A stretch of 64,000 nt of DNA, taken from positions 62,001-126,000 of the forward strand of contig JBDKSW010000007.1 in NCBI GenBank assembly GCA_039698035.1, read 5' to 3'. How positions within the stretch are numbered: the stretch's first letter is position 1; every line of letters begins with the position of its first letter. A program made the translations under genes and the position numbers. Below the pieces are notes generated by a model that saw only the letters and a program-made list of their open reading frames with translations, had not been told where the DNA came from and searched no databases. Below, in pieces: positions 52,859 to 62,330 of the stretch. The stretch comes from JAJFUI01 sp039698035. Lineage in GTDB: Bacteria; Planctomycetota; Planctomycetia; Pirellulales; Thermoguttaceae.

Positions 52859-54139
52859 TCATCCATTCCGTTGGAATTTGACGCGGCCGCCGACAATCAC
52901 CGTGTCGGCTCGGCCAGTCAATTCCCAACCGGCAAACGGCGTGTTGGCGCTCTTTGACCGGAATTGGGCCGGATCGACGGTCCAGCGGGCCTTCGGATCG
53001 ATGATCGTGATGTCGGCGTCCGCGCCGATTCGGAGCGTTCCCTTGGGGATGCCCAAAATCTTCGCGGGGTTCAGCGACATCTTGGAAATGGCCGCCGACC
53101 AGTTGATGTGGCCCGGCTCGATGAGCTTGGTAATGACCAACCCGAGCGACGTTTCGAGCCCCACGACGCCGAACGGCGCCCGGTCGAGCTCCTGCATTTT
53201 TTTCTCGCGGGCGTGCGGTGCGTGGTCGGTCGCGATGGCGTCGATCGTTCCGTCGGCCAAGCCGGCGATGATGGCTTCGACGTGCTCGCGGCCTCTTAGC
53301 GGCGGGCTCATCTTGAAATTGGCGTCGAACGTCCGCAACGATTCGTCGGTGAGCGAGAAATGATGTGGAGCGGCCTCGGCCGTCACACGCACGCCGCGGC
53401 TCTTCGCCCGGCGCAGCAAATCCACGCTGTTGCTGCTTGAAACGTGCATGACATGCAGGCGGCCGCCGGTGGCCTCGGCCAAGGCGACATCCCGCGCGGT
53501 CATCGCGTCCTCGGCGGCAGCCGGGATGCCTGGCAGTCCCAGCTCCAACGAGCAAAGGCCGTCGTGCATGACGCCCTGCTGGGTCAGCTCGCGGATTTCG
53601 GCGTGGCTGAGCACGGCCTTGTCGAACATCAGGCAGTATTCCAGCGCCCGACGCATGAGTTCCGCGTCGTAGACCGGCGCGCCGTCGTCGCTGAAGCCGA
53701 CCGCTCCGGCCTCGACCAATTGTCCGATCTCGGCCAGCTCCTTGCCTTCTCGGTTTCGGCTGACGCAGGCGACGACGAAGACGTTGCATTTATCGGCCCG
53801 CTCGGCCCGGTCGCGGATGAACTCGACGCTGCCCTGCGTGTCGATGGGCGGCTCTGTGTTGGGGATGCAGGCGATCGATGTGAAACCGCCGGCCAGTGCG
53901 GCGGCCGTGCCCGTCTCGACCGTTTCGTCCTCCTCGAACCCTGGCTCGCGCAGATGGACGTGCATGTCGATCAGGCCCGGCGCGACGATCTTGCCTTCGG
54001 CGTCGATCAGCGTCTCGTCTCCGGTGGGCCGTGCGTCATAGGACGCGATTCGGCCGTCGACCGCCAGCAGGTCTATCACGCGATCCATCGCTTGCGACGG
54101 ATCGATCACCCGACCGTTTTGAATGAGCAGCTTGGGCAT
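52859..54139 (-). CDS. pyrC: Dihydroorotase, class I
   Basis: The 426-residue enzyme has the zinc motif DMHVHLREPG (His60 and His62), then GFSDDGAPV, SHAEI, HVMHVSS and AIATDHAPHA for the other ligands and catalytic Asp. It converts carbamoyl aspartate to dihydroorotate in pyrimidine synthesis. The usual HCED after the second histidine position is HAEI here. It lies 32 bases after rho. No pyrB adjoins, though pyrBC gene pairs are common elsewhere. Confidence 0.95.
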   Translation of the reverse strand: MPKLLIQNGRVIDPSQAMDRVIDLLAVDGRIASYDARPTGDETLIDAEGKIVAPGLIDMHVHLREPGFEEDETVETGTAAALAGGFTSIACIPNTEPPIDTQGSVEFIRDRAERADKCNVFVVACVSRNREGKELAEIGQLVEAGAVGFSDDGAPVYDAELMRRALEYCLMFDKAVLSHAEIRELTQQGVMHDGLCSLELGLPGIPAAAEDAMTARDVALAEATGGRLHVMHVSSSNSVDLLRRAKSRGVRVTAEAAPHHFSLTDESLRTFDANFKMSPPLRGREHVEAIIAGLADGTIDAIATDHAPHAREKKMQELDRAPFGVVGLETSLGLVITKLIEPGHINWSAAISKMSLNPAKILGIPKGTLRIGADADITIIDPKARWTVDPAQFRSKSANTPFAGWELTGRADTVIVGGRVKFQRNG

Positions 54140-54171
54140 CTCACTTCTCAGGAACCGCTTGATCGCCCCGA

Positions 54172-55458
54172 TTAGTCCAGCCGAGCTCCGCTAATCAAGT
54201 TGATGAATTCTTGATTCGACTTGCGCTTGGCCAATTGCGTCGTCAGTTGCTCCATCGCGTCCACCGGGTGCATCGTCGAAAGCGTGCGGCGAAGCATGGT
54301 GACGGCGCGCAACGTCTCGGGCGGCAGCAGCTTTTCTTCGCGGCGGGTGCCCGATTGACTGATGTCGATCGCCGGCCAGACACGCCGGTCGGCCAGCTTT
54401 CGATCGAGCACCAATTCCATGTTGCCGGTGCCCTTGAACTCCTGGAAGATCAGCTCGTCCATGCGGCTGCCCGTGTCGATCAGCGCCGTGCCGACGACGG
54501 TCAGCGAGCCGCCTTCTTCAAACAGTCGGGCGGTGGCAAACAGCTTCTTGGGAATATCCATCGCCTTGATGTCGACGCCGCCGCTCATCGTGCGGCCCGT
54601 GTTGCCGACCCACTTGTTGAACGCTCGGGCAAGCCGGGTGATCGAGTCCATCAGCAGGACGACGTCCTTGCCCATTTCGGCCAGACGCTTGCAGCGTTCG
54701 ACAACCAATTGCGACAGCCGCACGTGGCTTTCGATGTCACGGTCGAGGCTGCTGGCGACCACTTCGCCATTGACCGCCCGCTTCATGTCGGTCACTTCCT
54801 CGGGCCGCTCGTCGATCAGGAGCACGATCAGCTTGACGTCGGGGAAGTTCGTCGAGATGCCGAGGCTGATGTGTTGCAGCAGAATGGTCTTTCCCGTTCG
54901 CGGCGGGGCAACGATCAGGGCTCGCTGGCCCTTGCCCAGCGGTGTGAGCAGATCCATGACGCGCGTCGTCAGCGGTTCGGCCCCGGTTTCCAGTTGCAGC
55001 CAAGACTCGGGGTTGATCGGCGTCAGTTGGTCGAACGACTTGACGTTCCGATAGTCGTCGGGCGGCATGCCGTCGACGTCCGTGATCTCACGGAGGCGCG
55101 GGCCCTGTTGCCGACGCCCCGCCTGAACCATGCCATGAATGAAGACGCCCTCGCGCAGGGCGTACTTTTCGATCATGCTTCCAGGCACAAACGGATCGGT
55201 CATCTCGCGGGTGTAATTGTTGGCCGAGTCGCGCAGGAAGCCGTACCCGTTCGGGTGCAGCTCGAGGACTCCACCACCGGGCTCGACCGGACCCGGTTCG
55301 CCGCTATCCACCGGCTCGACGTTCTGATTCTCACCGTTGGGCATCCGCGGCTGTTGCTGATTGCGAGCCGACTGATGACGGTATCCGCCACGTCCACCAA
55401 AACCGGAACTTCCGTTCCGACCGCGCGGGCGGCCTTTTTTCCTCTTGGCCATATCCAT
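54172..55458 (-). CDS. rho: Transcription termination factor Rho
   Basis: The 428-residue protein has a basic, glycine-rich N-terminus (about 1-60), the RNA-binding cold-shock-like domain (VLELHPNGYGFLRD), Walker A APPRTGKT (about 184-191), Walker B VVLLMDSITRLARAFN, and the Q/R loop SGGVDIKAMDIPKK. Rho ends transcription at unstructured C-rich RNA. MDMAKRKK is the start used; MAKRKK at 55452 is also possible. A promoter about 460 bases upstream implies a long leader, as in other autoregulated rho genes. Confidence 0.97.
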   Translation of the reverse strand: MDMAKRKKGRPRGRNGSSGFGGRGGYRHQSARNQQQPRMPNGENQNVEPVDSGEPGPVEPGGGVLELHPNGYGFLRDSANNYTREMTDPFVPGSMIEKYALREGVFIHGMVQAGRRQQGPRLREITDVDGMPPDDYRNVKSFDQLTPINPESWLQLETGAEPLTTRVMDLLTPLGKGQRALIVAPPRTGKTILLQHISLGISTNFPDVKLIVLLIDERPEEVTDMKRAVNGEVVASSLDRDIESHVRLSQLVVERCKRLAEMGKDVVLLMDSITRLARAFNKWVGNTGRTMSGGVDIKAMDIPKKLFATARLFEEGGSLTVVGTALIDTGSRMDELIFQEFKGTGNMELVLDRKLADRRVWPAIDISQSGTRREEKLLPPETLRAVTMLRRTLSTMHPVDAMEQLTTQLAKRKSNQEFINLISGARLD

Positions 55459-55925
55459 GATACCTAGTGCGTTGCGTGATGCGCGGCCACACGTGATAGA
55501 GGACCGCGACTAGCAGTAAGCTCCCAAGATACCAAGAGCCGACACCCGTCTTGGGAACCGGGTATCCTCCAGAAAGTTATTGCGCGTGCGGCTATTAATC
55601 GACGCCATGCAGTCGGCGATGATCGCACGACAGGCAGCCAAAGCCTAGGCTCGCCGTCATTTCCTTCGCAGCTATCGGTGACGCTGCGCCAACGCGATCC
55701 CCAACCCTTACGCGGCCTTTCGGCAACAGAAAACGAATCACAACTCGCGCCTAGCAGCCCTCACGGGGCAACACTGAAAACCTCTGATCGGTCCGCAGTG
55801 CAGAAAGCTTGGGTCGAGAGGCGTTCCCAAAACCTTGCCGGGGATGACTCCCTTTCGCCCGGGCCGGCCCCTTCCAGATCCAGGGCCTAGAACGCCTACC
55901 TGCCAGGCAGAACTCAAACAACCGT
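55459..55925 (-). other. Long 5' leader of rho, no gene
   Basis: From the promoter at 55926-55953 to the rho start, about 460 bases of minus-strand RNA would precede the gene. I see no open frame with coding character. It could hold autoregulatory attenuation sites, as known for rho leaders in other bacteria, or a small RNA. No tRNA, 6S, SRP or RNase P consensus was recognised. Confidence 0.4.
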
Positions 55926-55953
55926 ATCTTATCCAACCAAAGATCCGTGTCAA
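55926..55953 (-). promoter_or_regulatory. Sigma-70 type promoter of rho
   Basis: On the minus strand, TTGACA (plus strand 55948-55953) is followed after 16 bases by TAAGAT (55931-55926). The -35 is perfect and the -10 has four of six matches. Expected start is near 55919, directed toward rho. Confidence 0.55.
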
Positions 55954-56208
55954 GCGGTGCGGATAGGTTTCTTGCATACCGCACACCCACTATTTTACCC
56001 CTGAATCGTCGGTGGGGCAAGCCGAGGCGAAAACTGCCCCGGTCGACCATCCGGCCGTGACCATTGCGTCATCGACGCCGACCGCTTCGCAAAATCGGCA
56101 ATATCGGCACGCCCAGAACAATTTTCCCAAACGTTCACCCCAGCGCCCTCCGATAACTAGACGACGACGCGGTTCATTGTCGGCGTCTTACTGGCAAGGA
56201 TGGGTAAT

Positions 56209-57504
56209 ATGAGCAATCGAACCCTATTCTGGCTCGTCACGGCAGCCATGCTTCTAGTTCCATCGCGGGGTATGTCGCAGCAGCCAGCGATCCGCTGGGA
56301 GCCCACCTTGGAAAGCGCCCAACGACTGGCCGGTCAGACCAACCGTCTCGTCTTGATTCACTTCTCGGCCCCCTGGTGCCAGCATTGCAGGTGGATGGAG
56401 GCCGAGGTCTTTACGCAGCCGTCGGTAGCCGCTGCCATTGGCGCCGACTACGTGCCAGTAAAGATCAACGCGGACAACTTTCCCGCGACCGCCAAAAAAT
56501 ATGGCGTGAGCAAGCTTCCGACGACCATCGTCGCCCTGCCGGATGGCCGTCCCGTCAAGATCGTGGCCGAGCGAATGGACTCTGTCCAATACGTCCGGCT
56601 ACTCGGCTACGTTGTCGCCGATGTGCGGCAACGCCGGGGGGCGATCTACGCCCAGATTCCCAGCGGCCCGGCAACAACGCCGACCCAGCCGGGATCGCAG
56701 TCGGCCGGTCAGCCAATGCCACAGGCCCTGAACGGCCAAGCACCCGTGCAGCCAGCAGCCGATCGTCCCGTTGCGGCGATGCAACCCGATAGTCGTTACA
56801 CGGGCGTTGCGAATAACACGCCGCCGGGCGTCACGGCGCCGAGCGGCCAGGCGTCCTACGGCTACGCCCCCGGCACGACCATTCCGCAGCCACCGACCTA
56901 CCGACCACCATCCAACGGTCCCGTCGCGACGGCGCAACCGCCGGCCACGACGCCAGTCTGGCCGGCCAACAATACAATGCCGGTTGGCACGGTCGATCCA
57001 TCGCGGCGCAATGACGCGACGAATGCGCCCACGACAATGCCATCGTCCCCGATCGGGAACATGGCCTCCGGTGGGCAACCGGCCCCGACCGCCCCAATCG
57101 CCAACATGCCGCCGGTCATGAAGCCCCCGTTGGGACTGGACGGATTCTGCCCGGTCTCACTTTGCGAACGTCAGAAGTGGGTCGCCGGCGATCCTCGCTG
57201 GGGCGCCATTCACCGCGGCCGGACGTATTTGTTTGTCGGTCCCGACGAACAGCGACGTTTCTTCTCCGATCCCGACCGCTACGCGCCGGTTGTTTCGGGC
57301 AACGACGTGGTGCTTGCCACCGAGCAGGGGCAAGCCGTGCCTGGATACCGGCAATATGGCGTTGTCTTCGAGAATCGCGTCTATCTATTCTCGAGCGAGG
57401 CGACCCTTCTGCGATTTGCAAAGAATCCCAAGGCGTACGCCAGCCAAGCGATCGAAGCCCTGCGATTGAGCGCCTATCCCGGCGGTCACGGCGAAATCCG
57501 ATAG
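56209..57504 (+). CDS. Secreted thioredoxin-fold protein with C-terminal YHS-like domains
   Basis: The 431-residue protein has a signal peptide (NRTLFWLVTAAMLLVPSRGMS), a thioredoxin domain with the active site Cys-Gln-His-Cys (APWCQHCRWME), a long Pro- and Ala-rich linker (about 145-300), and a C-terminal part with FCPVSL followed by YHS-like repeats (YLFVGPDEQRRFFSDPDRYAP and YLFSSEATLLRFAKNPKAYA). YHS domains may bind metal or thiol groups. ATG 56209 is chosen because AAGGA lies 8 bases upstream; ATG 56200 overlaps that site. Gene role unknown; probably envelope redox. Confidence 0.85.
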   Translation: MSNRTLFWLVTAAMLLVPSRGMSQQPAIRWEPTLESAQRLAGQTNRLVLIHFSAPWCQHCRWMEAEVFTQPSVAAAIGADYVPVKINADNFPATAKKYGVSKLPTTIVALPDGRPVKIVAERMDSVQYVRLLGYVVADVRQRRGAIYAQIPSGPATTPTQPGSQSAGQPMPQALNGQAPVQPAADRPVAAMQPDSRYTGVANNTPPGVTAPSGQASYGYAPGTTIPQPPTYRPPSNGPVATAQPPATTPVWPANNTMPVGTVDPSRRNDATNAPTTMPSSPIGNMASGGQPAPTAPIANMPPVMKPPLGLDGFCPVSLCERQKWVAGDPRWGAIHRGRTYLFVGPDEQRRFFSDPDRYAPVVSGNDVVLATEQGQAVPGYRQYGVVFENRVYLFSSEATLLRFAKNPKAYASQAIEALRLSAYPGGHGEIR

Positions 57505-57699
57505 CCGCGTCTGCCAGCTGTTCCGCGCTTGACGATTCTATCGCCACCGTGCGTTCGCGTCGTAGCGACAGTGGCTATGACGCAACTTCTGCCGGTTTCT
57601 CGGGATGCCCGTCCTATGGCGATGGATGGAAATTGTCTTGCCCTAATACTTTGCGCAAGCCGATACCGGGCCAAGGCATTACAGAGGGGAACCACGCCG

Positions 57700-57996
57700 A
57701 TGGAAAAAGATACGTTCCGAGTTGTCACCCGTGGGGCTGATGGGCAGATACGCATCCGTGACTACGACAGCCAAGAGGCTTTGCTCAAGCGCCATTGCCA
57801 GGTCGGCGTGGACGATTGCAGCACAGATCTGGCGCTCCGTGGGCAGCCGGTCTTTCGCGGACTCGTCGGCCCGATGCCGGAAGGCAAGAACGTCATCCGG
57901 TACGAATCGCCAGAAGTCTTCGAGACGCTGACCAAGGACTGGATTGCGGCGAAGCCAGTCCGTCGACGTTCACGCACCTCGGCGCCGACGCCATGA
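57700..57996 (+). CDS. Small protein of unknown function
   Basis: The 98-residue protein starts MEKDTFRVVTRGADG and contains IRIRDYDSQEALLKRHC and LRGQPVFRGLVGP. No domain is recognised. It has an AGAGGGGA sequence upstream. It overlaps the following Trm112-like gene by four bases (ATGA), so the two are probably translationally coupled. Two cysteines at about residues 34 and 41 are not in a known motif. The frame upstream of this ATG shows no ribosome binding site, so the short version is preferred. Confidence 0.65.
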   Translation: MEKDTFRVVTRGADGQIRIRDYDSQEALLKRHCQVGVDDCSTDLALRGQPVFRGLVGPMPEGKNVIRYESPEVFETLTKDWIAAKPVRRRSRTSAPTP

Positions 57997-58250
57997 TCGA
58001 CAAGAAGCTGCTGGCCACGCTCGTTTGCCCCTCGGATCGAACACCGCTGACCCTGGCCGGCGAGCAACTCCTCGCGCGTCTGAATCGCGCAATCGCGGCA
58101 CGGGTGGTGACGAATCAGGCCGGCCGCATCGTCGAGCAGCCGCTGGATGCGGGACTTGTGCGTCAGGACAAAGCTCTGCTCTACCCGATCATCGACGACA
58201 TTCCCGTGTTGCTGGTCGACGAAGCGATTGCCCTGGCACAGGTCCGCTAG
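57993..58250 (+). CDS. Trm112-like small protein
   Basis: The 85-residue protein matches the Trm112/YcaR family: MIDKKLLATLVCPSDRTPL at the start and ALLYPIIDDIPVLLVDEA at the end. The first CP is conserved, but the other zinc-ligand cysteines of the family are missing, so it probably does not bind zinc. YcaR-type proteins have no firm role; Trm112 proteins serve as methyltransferase partners. It overlaps the preceding small gene by four bases. Confidence 0.85.
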   Translation: MIDKKLLATLVCPSDRTPLTLAGEQLLARLNRAIAARVVTNQAGRIVEQPLDAGLVRQDKALLYPIIDDIPVLLVDEAIALAQVR

Positions 58251-58659
58251 GGTTGTGTCATCTCATGAGGTGAGATGGGACTTGTCGTGCGGACGATGTC
58301 CCGGTCCCCAATTGGCTTGGCCAGGCGTGATTCTGTGGCCGGTGGCCGGCGATGAGCCGCCGAGCGATTGCCCGCACGATTCGATTCGTGGAAGACACGA
58401 CGCGAGATTGAGCCGCGGTCCCCTGCGGATTCCTTGCTGCGTTCGGGGCAACGCCCACGCTGAACGACTGCGATCTTGCCACGTTGCTTGGCGGGCCGGT
58501 AGACGCCGTCTTGTCTCCTTGGCCCTATCGCAGTATCATTTTGCCCAGTTGATGACGGTGGATTGTGTGAAACACCGCAAATACGGGCGAACTGCCATGC
58601 AAGGGATCGGCTCGTAGCGCGACAGCCAGATCATAGGGGGGGAACGGGCCAACAAGACG
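58251..58659 (+). other. Intergenic region with a short hairpin, no gene
   Basis: Just after the Trm112-like gene, CATCTCA at 58259-58265 and TGAGATG at 58271-58277 form a perfect 7-bp stem with a 5-base loop. No T run follows, so it is at best a weak terminator. The remaining bases up to the ClC gene show no credible open frame. Confidence 0.45.
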
Positions 58660-60531
58660 ATGACGTTTCTTTTAAGGTGTGTTCGACGGTGCGGCGGGTT
58701 CCAGAGTTGGCTCCCTGATTTTCTCCGATTCGGAAACGATCGTCTCCGCGGCCAAGTGAGGCTCTTGGCGCTGGCCGGCTTGGTCGGCATTGTGGCCGGG
58801 GTCGGCAGCATTGCGTTTTATGTCGCCACGCGCGCTTCCGAGCGGTGTGCATTGGGCGTTTTGGCCGGGTACTGCCCCGAGCCTGCTCCGGGCGGCGAGC
58901 CTTCGCTGGCATGGCTTCCCGCAGCAACTCATGCCTTGAGCCCTTGGCTTCTGCTTGTGATTCCGACCGTCGGCGGCCTTCTCAGCGGTATTCTCGTTTT
59001 TACACTTGCGCCCGAGGCGGAAGGGCACGGGACCGATGCGGTCATCTCGGCCTATCATAATGCGCAAGGTCAAATTCGCCCCCGCGTTCCGTTAGTCAAA
59101 ATTGTCAGCAGCGCTATCACGCTTGGCACCGGCGGGTCGGGAGGGCGAGAGGGCCCCATCGCGCAGATTGGCGCCGGCTTCGGTTCCCTGTTGAGCAATC
59201 TCTTGCATTTACGTCCGGTGGAGCGTCGTGTGCTGATGGCCGCTGGCATGGGAGCGGGAATCGCCGCCATCTTCCGCGCGCCGTTGGCCGGCACGATCTT
59301 CGCTGCGGAGGTGCTTTATAGTTCGGCCGAATTCGAGTCTGAAGTCATCATCCCCACCGGAATCGCCAGCGTCGTGTCGTATTGCATTTTTGGCGCATTC
59401 TCCGGTTGGGAGCCGCTGTTCACCATTCCCAATCTCACGTTCAGCGATCCGTGGCAGTTGGGGCCGTATCTTCTGTTGGCCTTGTTCATGACCCTGCTGG
59501 CCGCGATCTATACGCATTCGTTTTACGGTTGTAAACGGCTGTTCGACCGGCTGCCAATCCGCAAGCATTTTCGCCCGGCCATTGGCGCCTTTCTCACGGG
59601 CGTCGTCGGCGTCGGCCTGTTCTTTCTCTTTCGGCGACAAGAGAGCGTCTTGGCCGTGCTGGCGTTTGGATACTCGGCCATTCAGGGTGCGATGACGCAA
59701 GATACGCACGTCGGCGCCATGCTGTTGCTGGCGATCGCCTTGGGGAAAATCGCCACGACCAGCCTGACGATCGGAAGCGGCGGCTCTGGCGGCGTCTTCG
59801 GGCCGTCGATGGTCATCGGCGGATGTGGCGGCGGCGCGCTGGGCATCGTGCTTCATGGACTATGGCCGTCTCTGGTGCCGCATCCGGCCTGTTTTGTCAT
59901 TGTGGGCATGGCTGGCTTCTTTTCCGCCGCCGCCAAGACGCCGTTCTCGACGATGATCATCGTCAGCGAGATGACCGGCGGCTATGCCCTGTTGCTTCCG
60001 TCGCTTTGGGTGTGCACGATCTCCTTCATTCTCTCCAGCAAACAGTCCATTTACTCATCGCAGGTCGAGGGCCGCTCCTATTCGTCGGCTCATCGTGGAA
60101 GCTACATTCGAGAGGTCTTGGCCAAGGTGCGCGTCAGCGAGTTTCTTTCGCCGTCGCGTGAAGTCGTCTCGCTCAGGCCGGGCGATTCGCTTGCGACAAT
60201 CTCGGAGCGATTGGCCGACGCTTCCACTTCGGCGTTGCCGGTGGTGAACGATGCGGGGCGACTGCTGGGCGTCGTCAACCTGGAAGAAGCCTACTTCGCC
60301 TCTCAAGCGTTGACGTTGGAGCCGCTGGTGTTGGCCGCGGACGTGATGCTCGACCAGATTTATCCACTCACGCCCCACGACACTTTGGACCGGGCGCAGG
60401 AATTGTTCATAGAAAACGATCTGCCGGCGCTGCCGGTCGTCAATGACTTGCAGCAGCGGAAAGTGGTTGGGATCGTCCGGCGATTCGAGATTGCCGGCGC
60501 CTACCTGCGTCACATCCATGGCCCCGCCTAA
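58660..60531 (+). CDS. ClC-type chloride channel or antiporter with CBS domains
   Basis: The 623-residue protein has about ten to twelve membrane helices and the ClC selectivity motifs: GTGGSGGREGPIAQIG, with the gating glutamate of GREGP, and IGSGGSGGVFGPSMVIGG. The C-terminus holds two CBS repeats (SREVVSLRPGDSLATISERL, then DQIYPLTPHDTLDRAQEL), which bind nucleotides. The gating glutamate points to a Cl-/H+ exchanger or a regulated channel; the sequence cannot separate these. The start lacks a strong ribosome binding site. Confidence 0.95.
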   Translation: MTFLLRCVRRCGGFQSWLPDFLRFGNDRLRGQVRLLALAGLVGIVAGVGSIAFYVATRASERCALGVLAGYCPEPAPGGEPSLAWLPAATHALSPWLLLVIPTVGGLLSGILVFTLAPEAEGHGTDAVISAYHNAQGQIRPRVPLVKIVSSAITLGTGGSGGREGPIAQIGAGFGSLLSNLLHLRPVERRVLMAAGMGAGIAAIFRAPLAGTIFAAEVLYSSAEFESEVIIPTGIASVVSYCIFGAFSGWEPLFTIPNLTFSDPWQLGPYLLLALFMTLLAAIYTHSFYGCKRLFDRLPIRKHFRPAIGAFLTGVVGVGLFFLFRRQESVLAVLAFGYSAIQGAMTQDTHVGAMLLLAIALGKIATTSLTIGSGGSGGVFGPSMVIGGCGGGALGIVLHGLWPSLVPHPACFVIVGMAGFFSAAAKTPFSTMIIVSEMTGGYALLLPSLWVCTISFILSSKQSIYSSQVEGRSYSSAHRGSYIREVLAKVRVSEFLSPSREVVSLRPGDSLATISERLADASTSALPVVNDAGRLLGVVNLEEAYFASQALTLEPLVLAADVMLDQIYPLTPHDTLDRAQELFIENDLPALPVVNDLQQRKVVGIVRRFEIAGAYLRHIHGPA

Positions 60532-60631
60532 CGGACACGCGCAGGCCTCGAACGGCCGTCTTTGCGGTGGAACAACACCGACGACGATCTGGGCATGGCC
60601 TGCCGAGGCGTCGCGACGCTCTTCCTGGCGG

Positions 60632-61837
60632 CTACTGGCCAAACTTGCTTCGGTCGCCGACCTCGACCGAGAGGGTCATCAGCCTGCGATCGCGGAAGAC
60701 CGAGAGCGTGGCCTTTTGTCCGACTTCGGTCAGGCTGACGACGTTGACCAGGTGGGCGTCGTCTTGGATGGGCGTCCGGTTGAACTCGATGATGACGTCG
60801 CCGCTTTGGAGACCGGCTTCGGCCGCCGGAGACCTTGCAGTGACGCTGGTCACGAGGGCGCCGACCGGCCGCGGCAAACCGACCTCGGCGGCCATCGCGG
60901 GGCCGAACTTTGATTCGAGGTTGACGCCCAAAAAGCCGCGAGTGACCCGACCGGTTTTAACCAGTTGCCTCGCGATGATCATGAACATATTGCTGGGAAT
61001 CGAAAAGCCGACGCCCTTGTTGTAGCCAGAGTCGCTTGCGATGCAGGTGCAGATGCCGACGACCTCGCCTCGCAGGTTCAGCAGCGGCCCGCCGCTGTTG
61101 CCCGGATTCATGGCGGCGTCGGTTTGCAGAAAATCCTGAAAGCGGATCGTCGCACCGCGCAGGCGGAGGTCGTGTCGGGACCTGGCGCTGAGGATTCCGA
61201 AGGTGACGCTCTGGCGCAGTCCGAAGGGGCTGCCGATGGCCACGACGAAGTCGCCAACCTGAATCCGGTCGCTATCGCCGATGGCCGCGGCCACCAGGTG
61301 CGGCGCCGCAACGGGAAGCACGGCAACATCCGTATCCGGGTCCTCAAGAATCTTGCCCGGATGAATGCGGCGGCCGTCGGCCAAATCCACGTGGACGGCC
61401 GGCGGGGCCGCGTCGCGTACGACGTGTCGGGCGGTGAGCACGTAGAACTCGCGGTCGAGCTCGACGATGACGCCCGAGCCATGCTCTTCGACGCTGCGTC
61501 CTCCCGGGGCATTGCCCTCGGGGACAAGCTCGGTCTCGATGCTGACCACCGCGGGGCCGACCAGCTTTGCAATGGCTTTGACGACCGCAGCTTGGGCGTT
61601 GAGTACTGCGGCGTGCTGCTCAAGCTGCCGTTTCAGCTCGGCGCGCTCAGCCGGGTCCGGAGTCCATTGTTCGAGGGAGGCCGGCAACGTCGGCTGATCA
61701 GGCGACTGCGCCTGGGCAAGCGTGACGATGCACAGCGTTGCGACCAGCAGTCCCGCCGCGACGCGCCGTACCGGCGCGCGGCGACGCCCTCCCAACAAAT
61801 GATCGGATGAGCACACGGCTGTGGGCGATGTCGTCAT
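60632..61837 (-). CDS. HtrA-like serine protease with one PDZ domain
   Basis: The 401-residue protein has a signal-like segment (VAAGLLVATLCIVTLAQAQ), a trypsin fold with triad His138 (LTARHVV), Asp170 (DPDTDVAVL) and Ser248 (MNPGNSGGP), and a single C-terminal PDZ domain (about 310-390). It is a second, shorter HtrA than the one at 38858. Envelope protein quality control is likely. It is convergent with the ClC gene and lies 43 bases downstream of the DksA/TraR-like gene on the same strand. Confidence 0.93.
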   Translation of the reverse strand: MTTSPTAVCSSDHLLGGRRRAPVRRVAAGLLVATLCIVTLAQAQSPDQPTLPASLEQWTPDPAERAELKRQLEQHAAVLNAQAAVVKAIAKLVGPAVVSIETELVPEGNAPGGRSVEEHGSGVIVELDREFYVLTARHVVRDAAPPAVHVDLADGRRIHPGKILEDPDTDVAVLPVAAPHLVAAAIGDSDRIQVGDFVVAIGSPFGLRQSVTFGILSARSRHDLRLRGATIRFQDFLQTDAAMNPGNSGGPLLNLRGEVVGICTCIASDSGYNKGVGFSIPSNMFMIIARQLVKTGRVTRGFLGVNLESKFGPAMAAEVGLPRPVGALVTSVTARSPAAEAGLQSGDVIIEFNRTPIQDDAHLVNVVSLTEVGQKATLSVFRDRRLMTLSVEVGDRSKFGQ

Positions 61838-61880
61838 TTTGGCTGCTCATCGGTCGTTCGCCGAGTGTCGAGCTCGGCGA

Positions 61881-62330
61881 TCACGACACGTCGAGCTCGA
61901 TGTCGTTGATCGACAAGTCGAGGTCGCCGCCTGACGAGTCCAGCAGCCGGCTCCAATCGACGTCGCCCGACGTACCGCCGCCTTGCCGCTCTGCTTCGCG
62001 TTGGCACTTGATGCAATGAGTGGCGTAGGGCAACGCATTCAGGCGGGCCATCGGGATGTTGGTCCCGCAGCCTTCGCAGAGTCCGAACTGGCCCTCGCGC
62101 ATCCGCTCGAGGGCGTACTCGATACGGCTGAGCTCGCGGCTCTCGACCTCGGCCAACTGCGAGCTGATCTCGTCTTGGACCGAGTCCAGGGCGGCATCCA
62201 CCATGTCGCTGGAGGTCTGCGCTCGAAGCTCTTTCAACAGGCTCAGATCGCCCGCCAAAGCCTTCCGCAGCGCATCGCGCCGCTTGATGAGGATCTGGTG
62301 CATACTCAGGATCGCGTCTTTGCGGCTCAT
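61881..62330 (-). CDS. DksA/TraR-family zinc-finger protein
   Basis: The 149-residue protein has an N-terminal helical coiled coil and a C4 zinc finger (FGLCEGCGTNIPMARLNALP followed by CIKCQRE). DksA-type proteins bind in the RNA polymerase secondary channel and act with ppGpp. The acidic tip residues typical of DksA are not obvious, so it may act differently. The start at 62330 (MSRKDAILSMHQIL) is chosen as it gives the usual N-terminus. Its stop is 43 bases from the HtrA start, so the two may be co-transcribed. Confidence 0.9.
   Translation of the reverse strand: MSRKDAILSMHQILIKRRDALRKALAGDLSLLKELRAQTSSDMVDAALDSVQDEISSQLAEVESRELSRIEYALERMREGQFGLCEGCGTNIPMARLNALPYATHCIKCQREAERQGGGTSGDVDWSRLLDSSGGDLDLSINDIELDVS

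Noticed and set aside
54211..55467. A 418-codon frame antisense to rho.
   Set aside because: Rho is fully supported on the other strand; this frame has no recognisable motif.
55678..55890. A 70-codon frame upstream of the thioredoxin-YHS gene.
   Set aside because: No ribosome binding site and no homology; it lies in the rho leader on the opposite strand.
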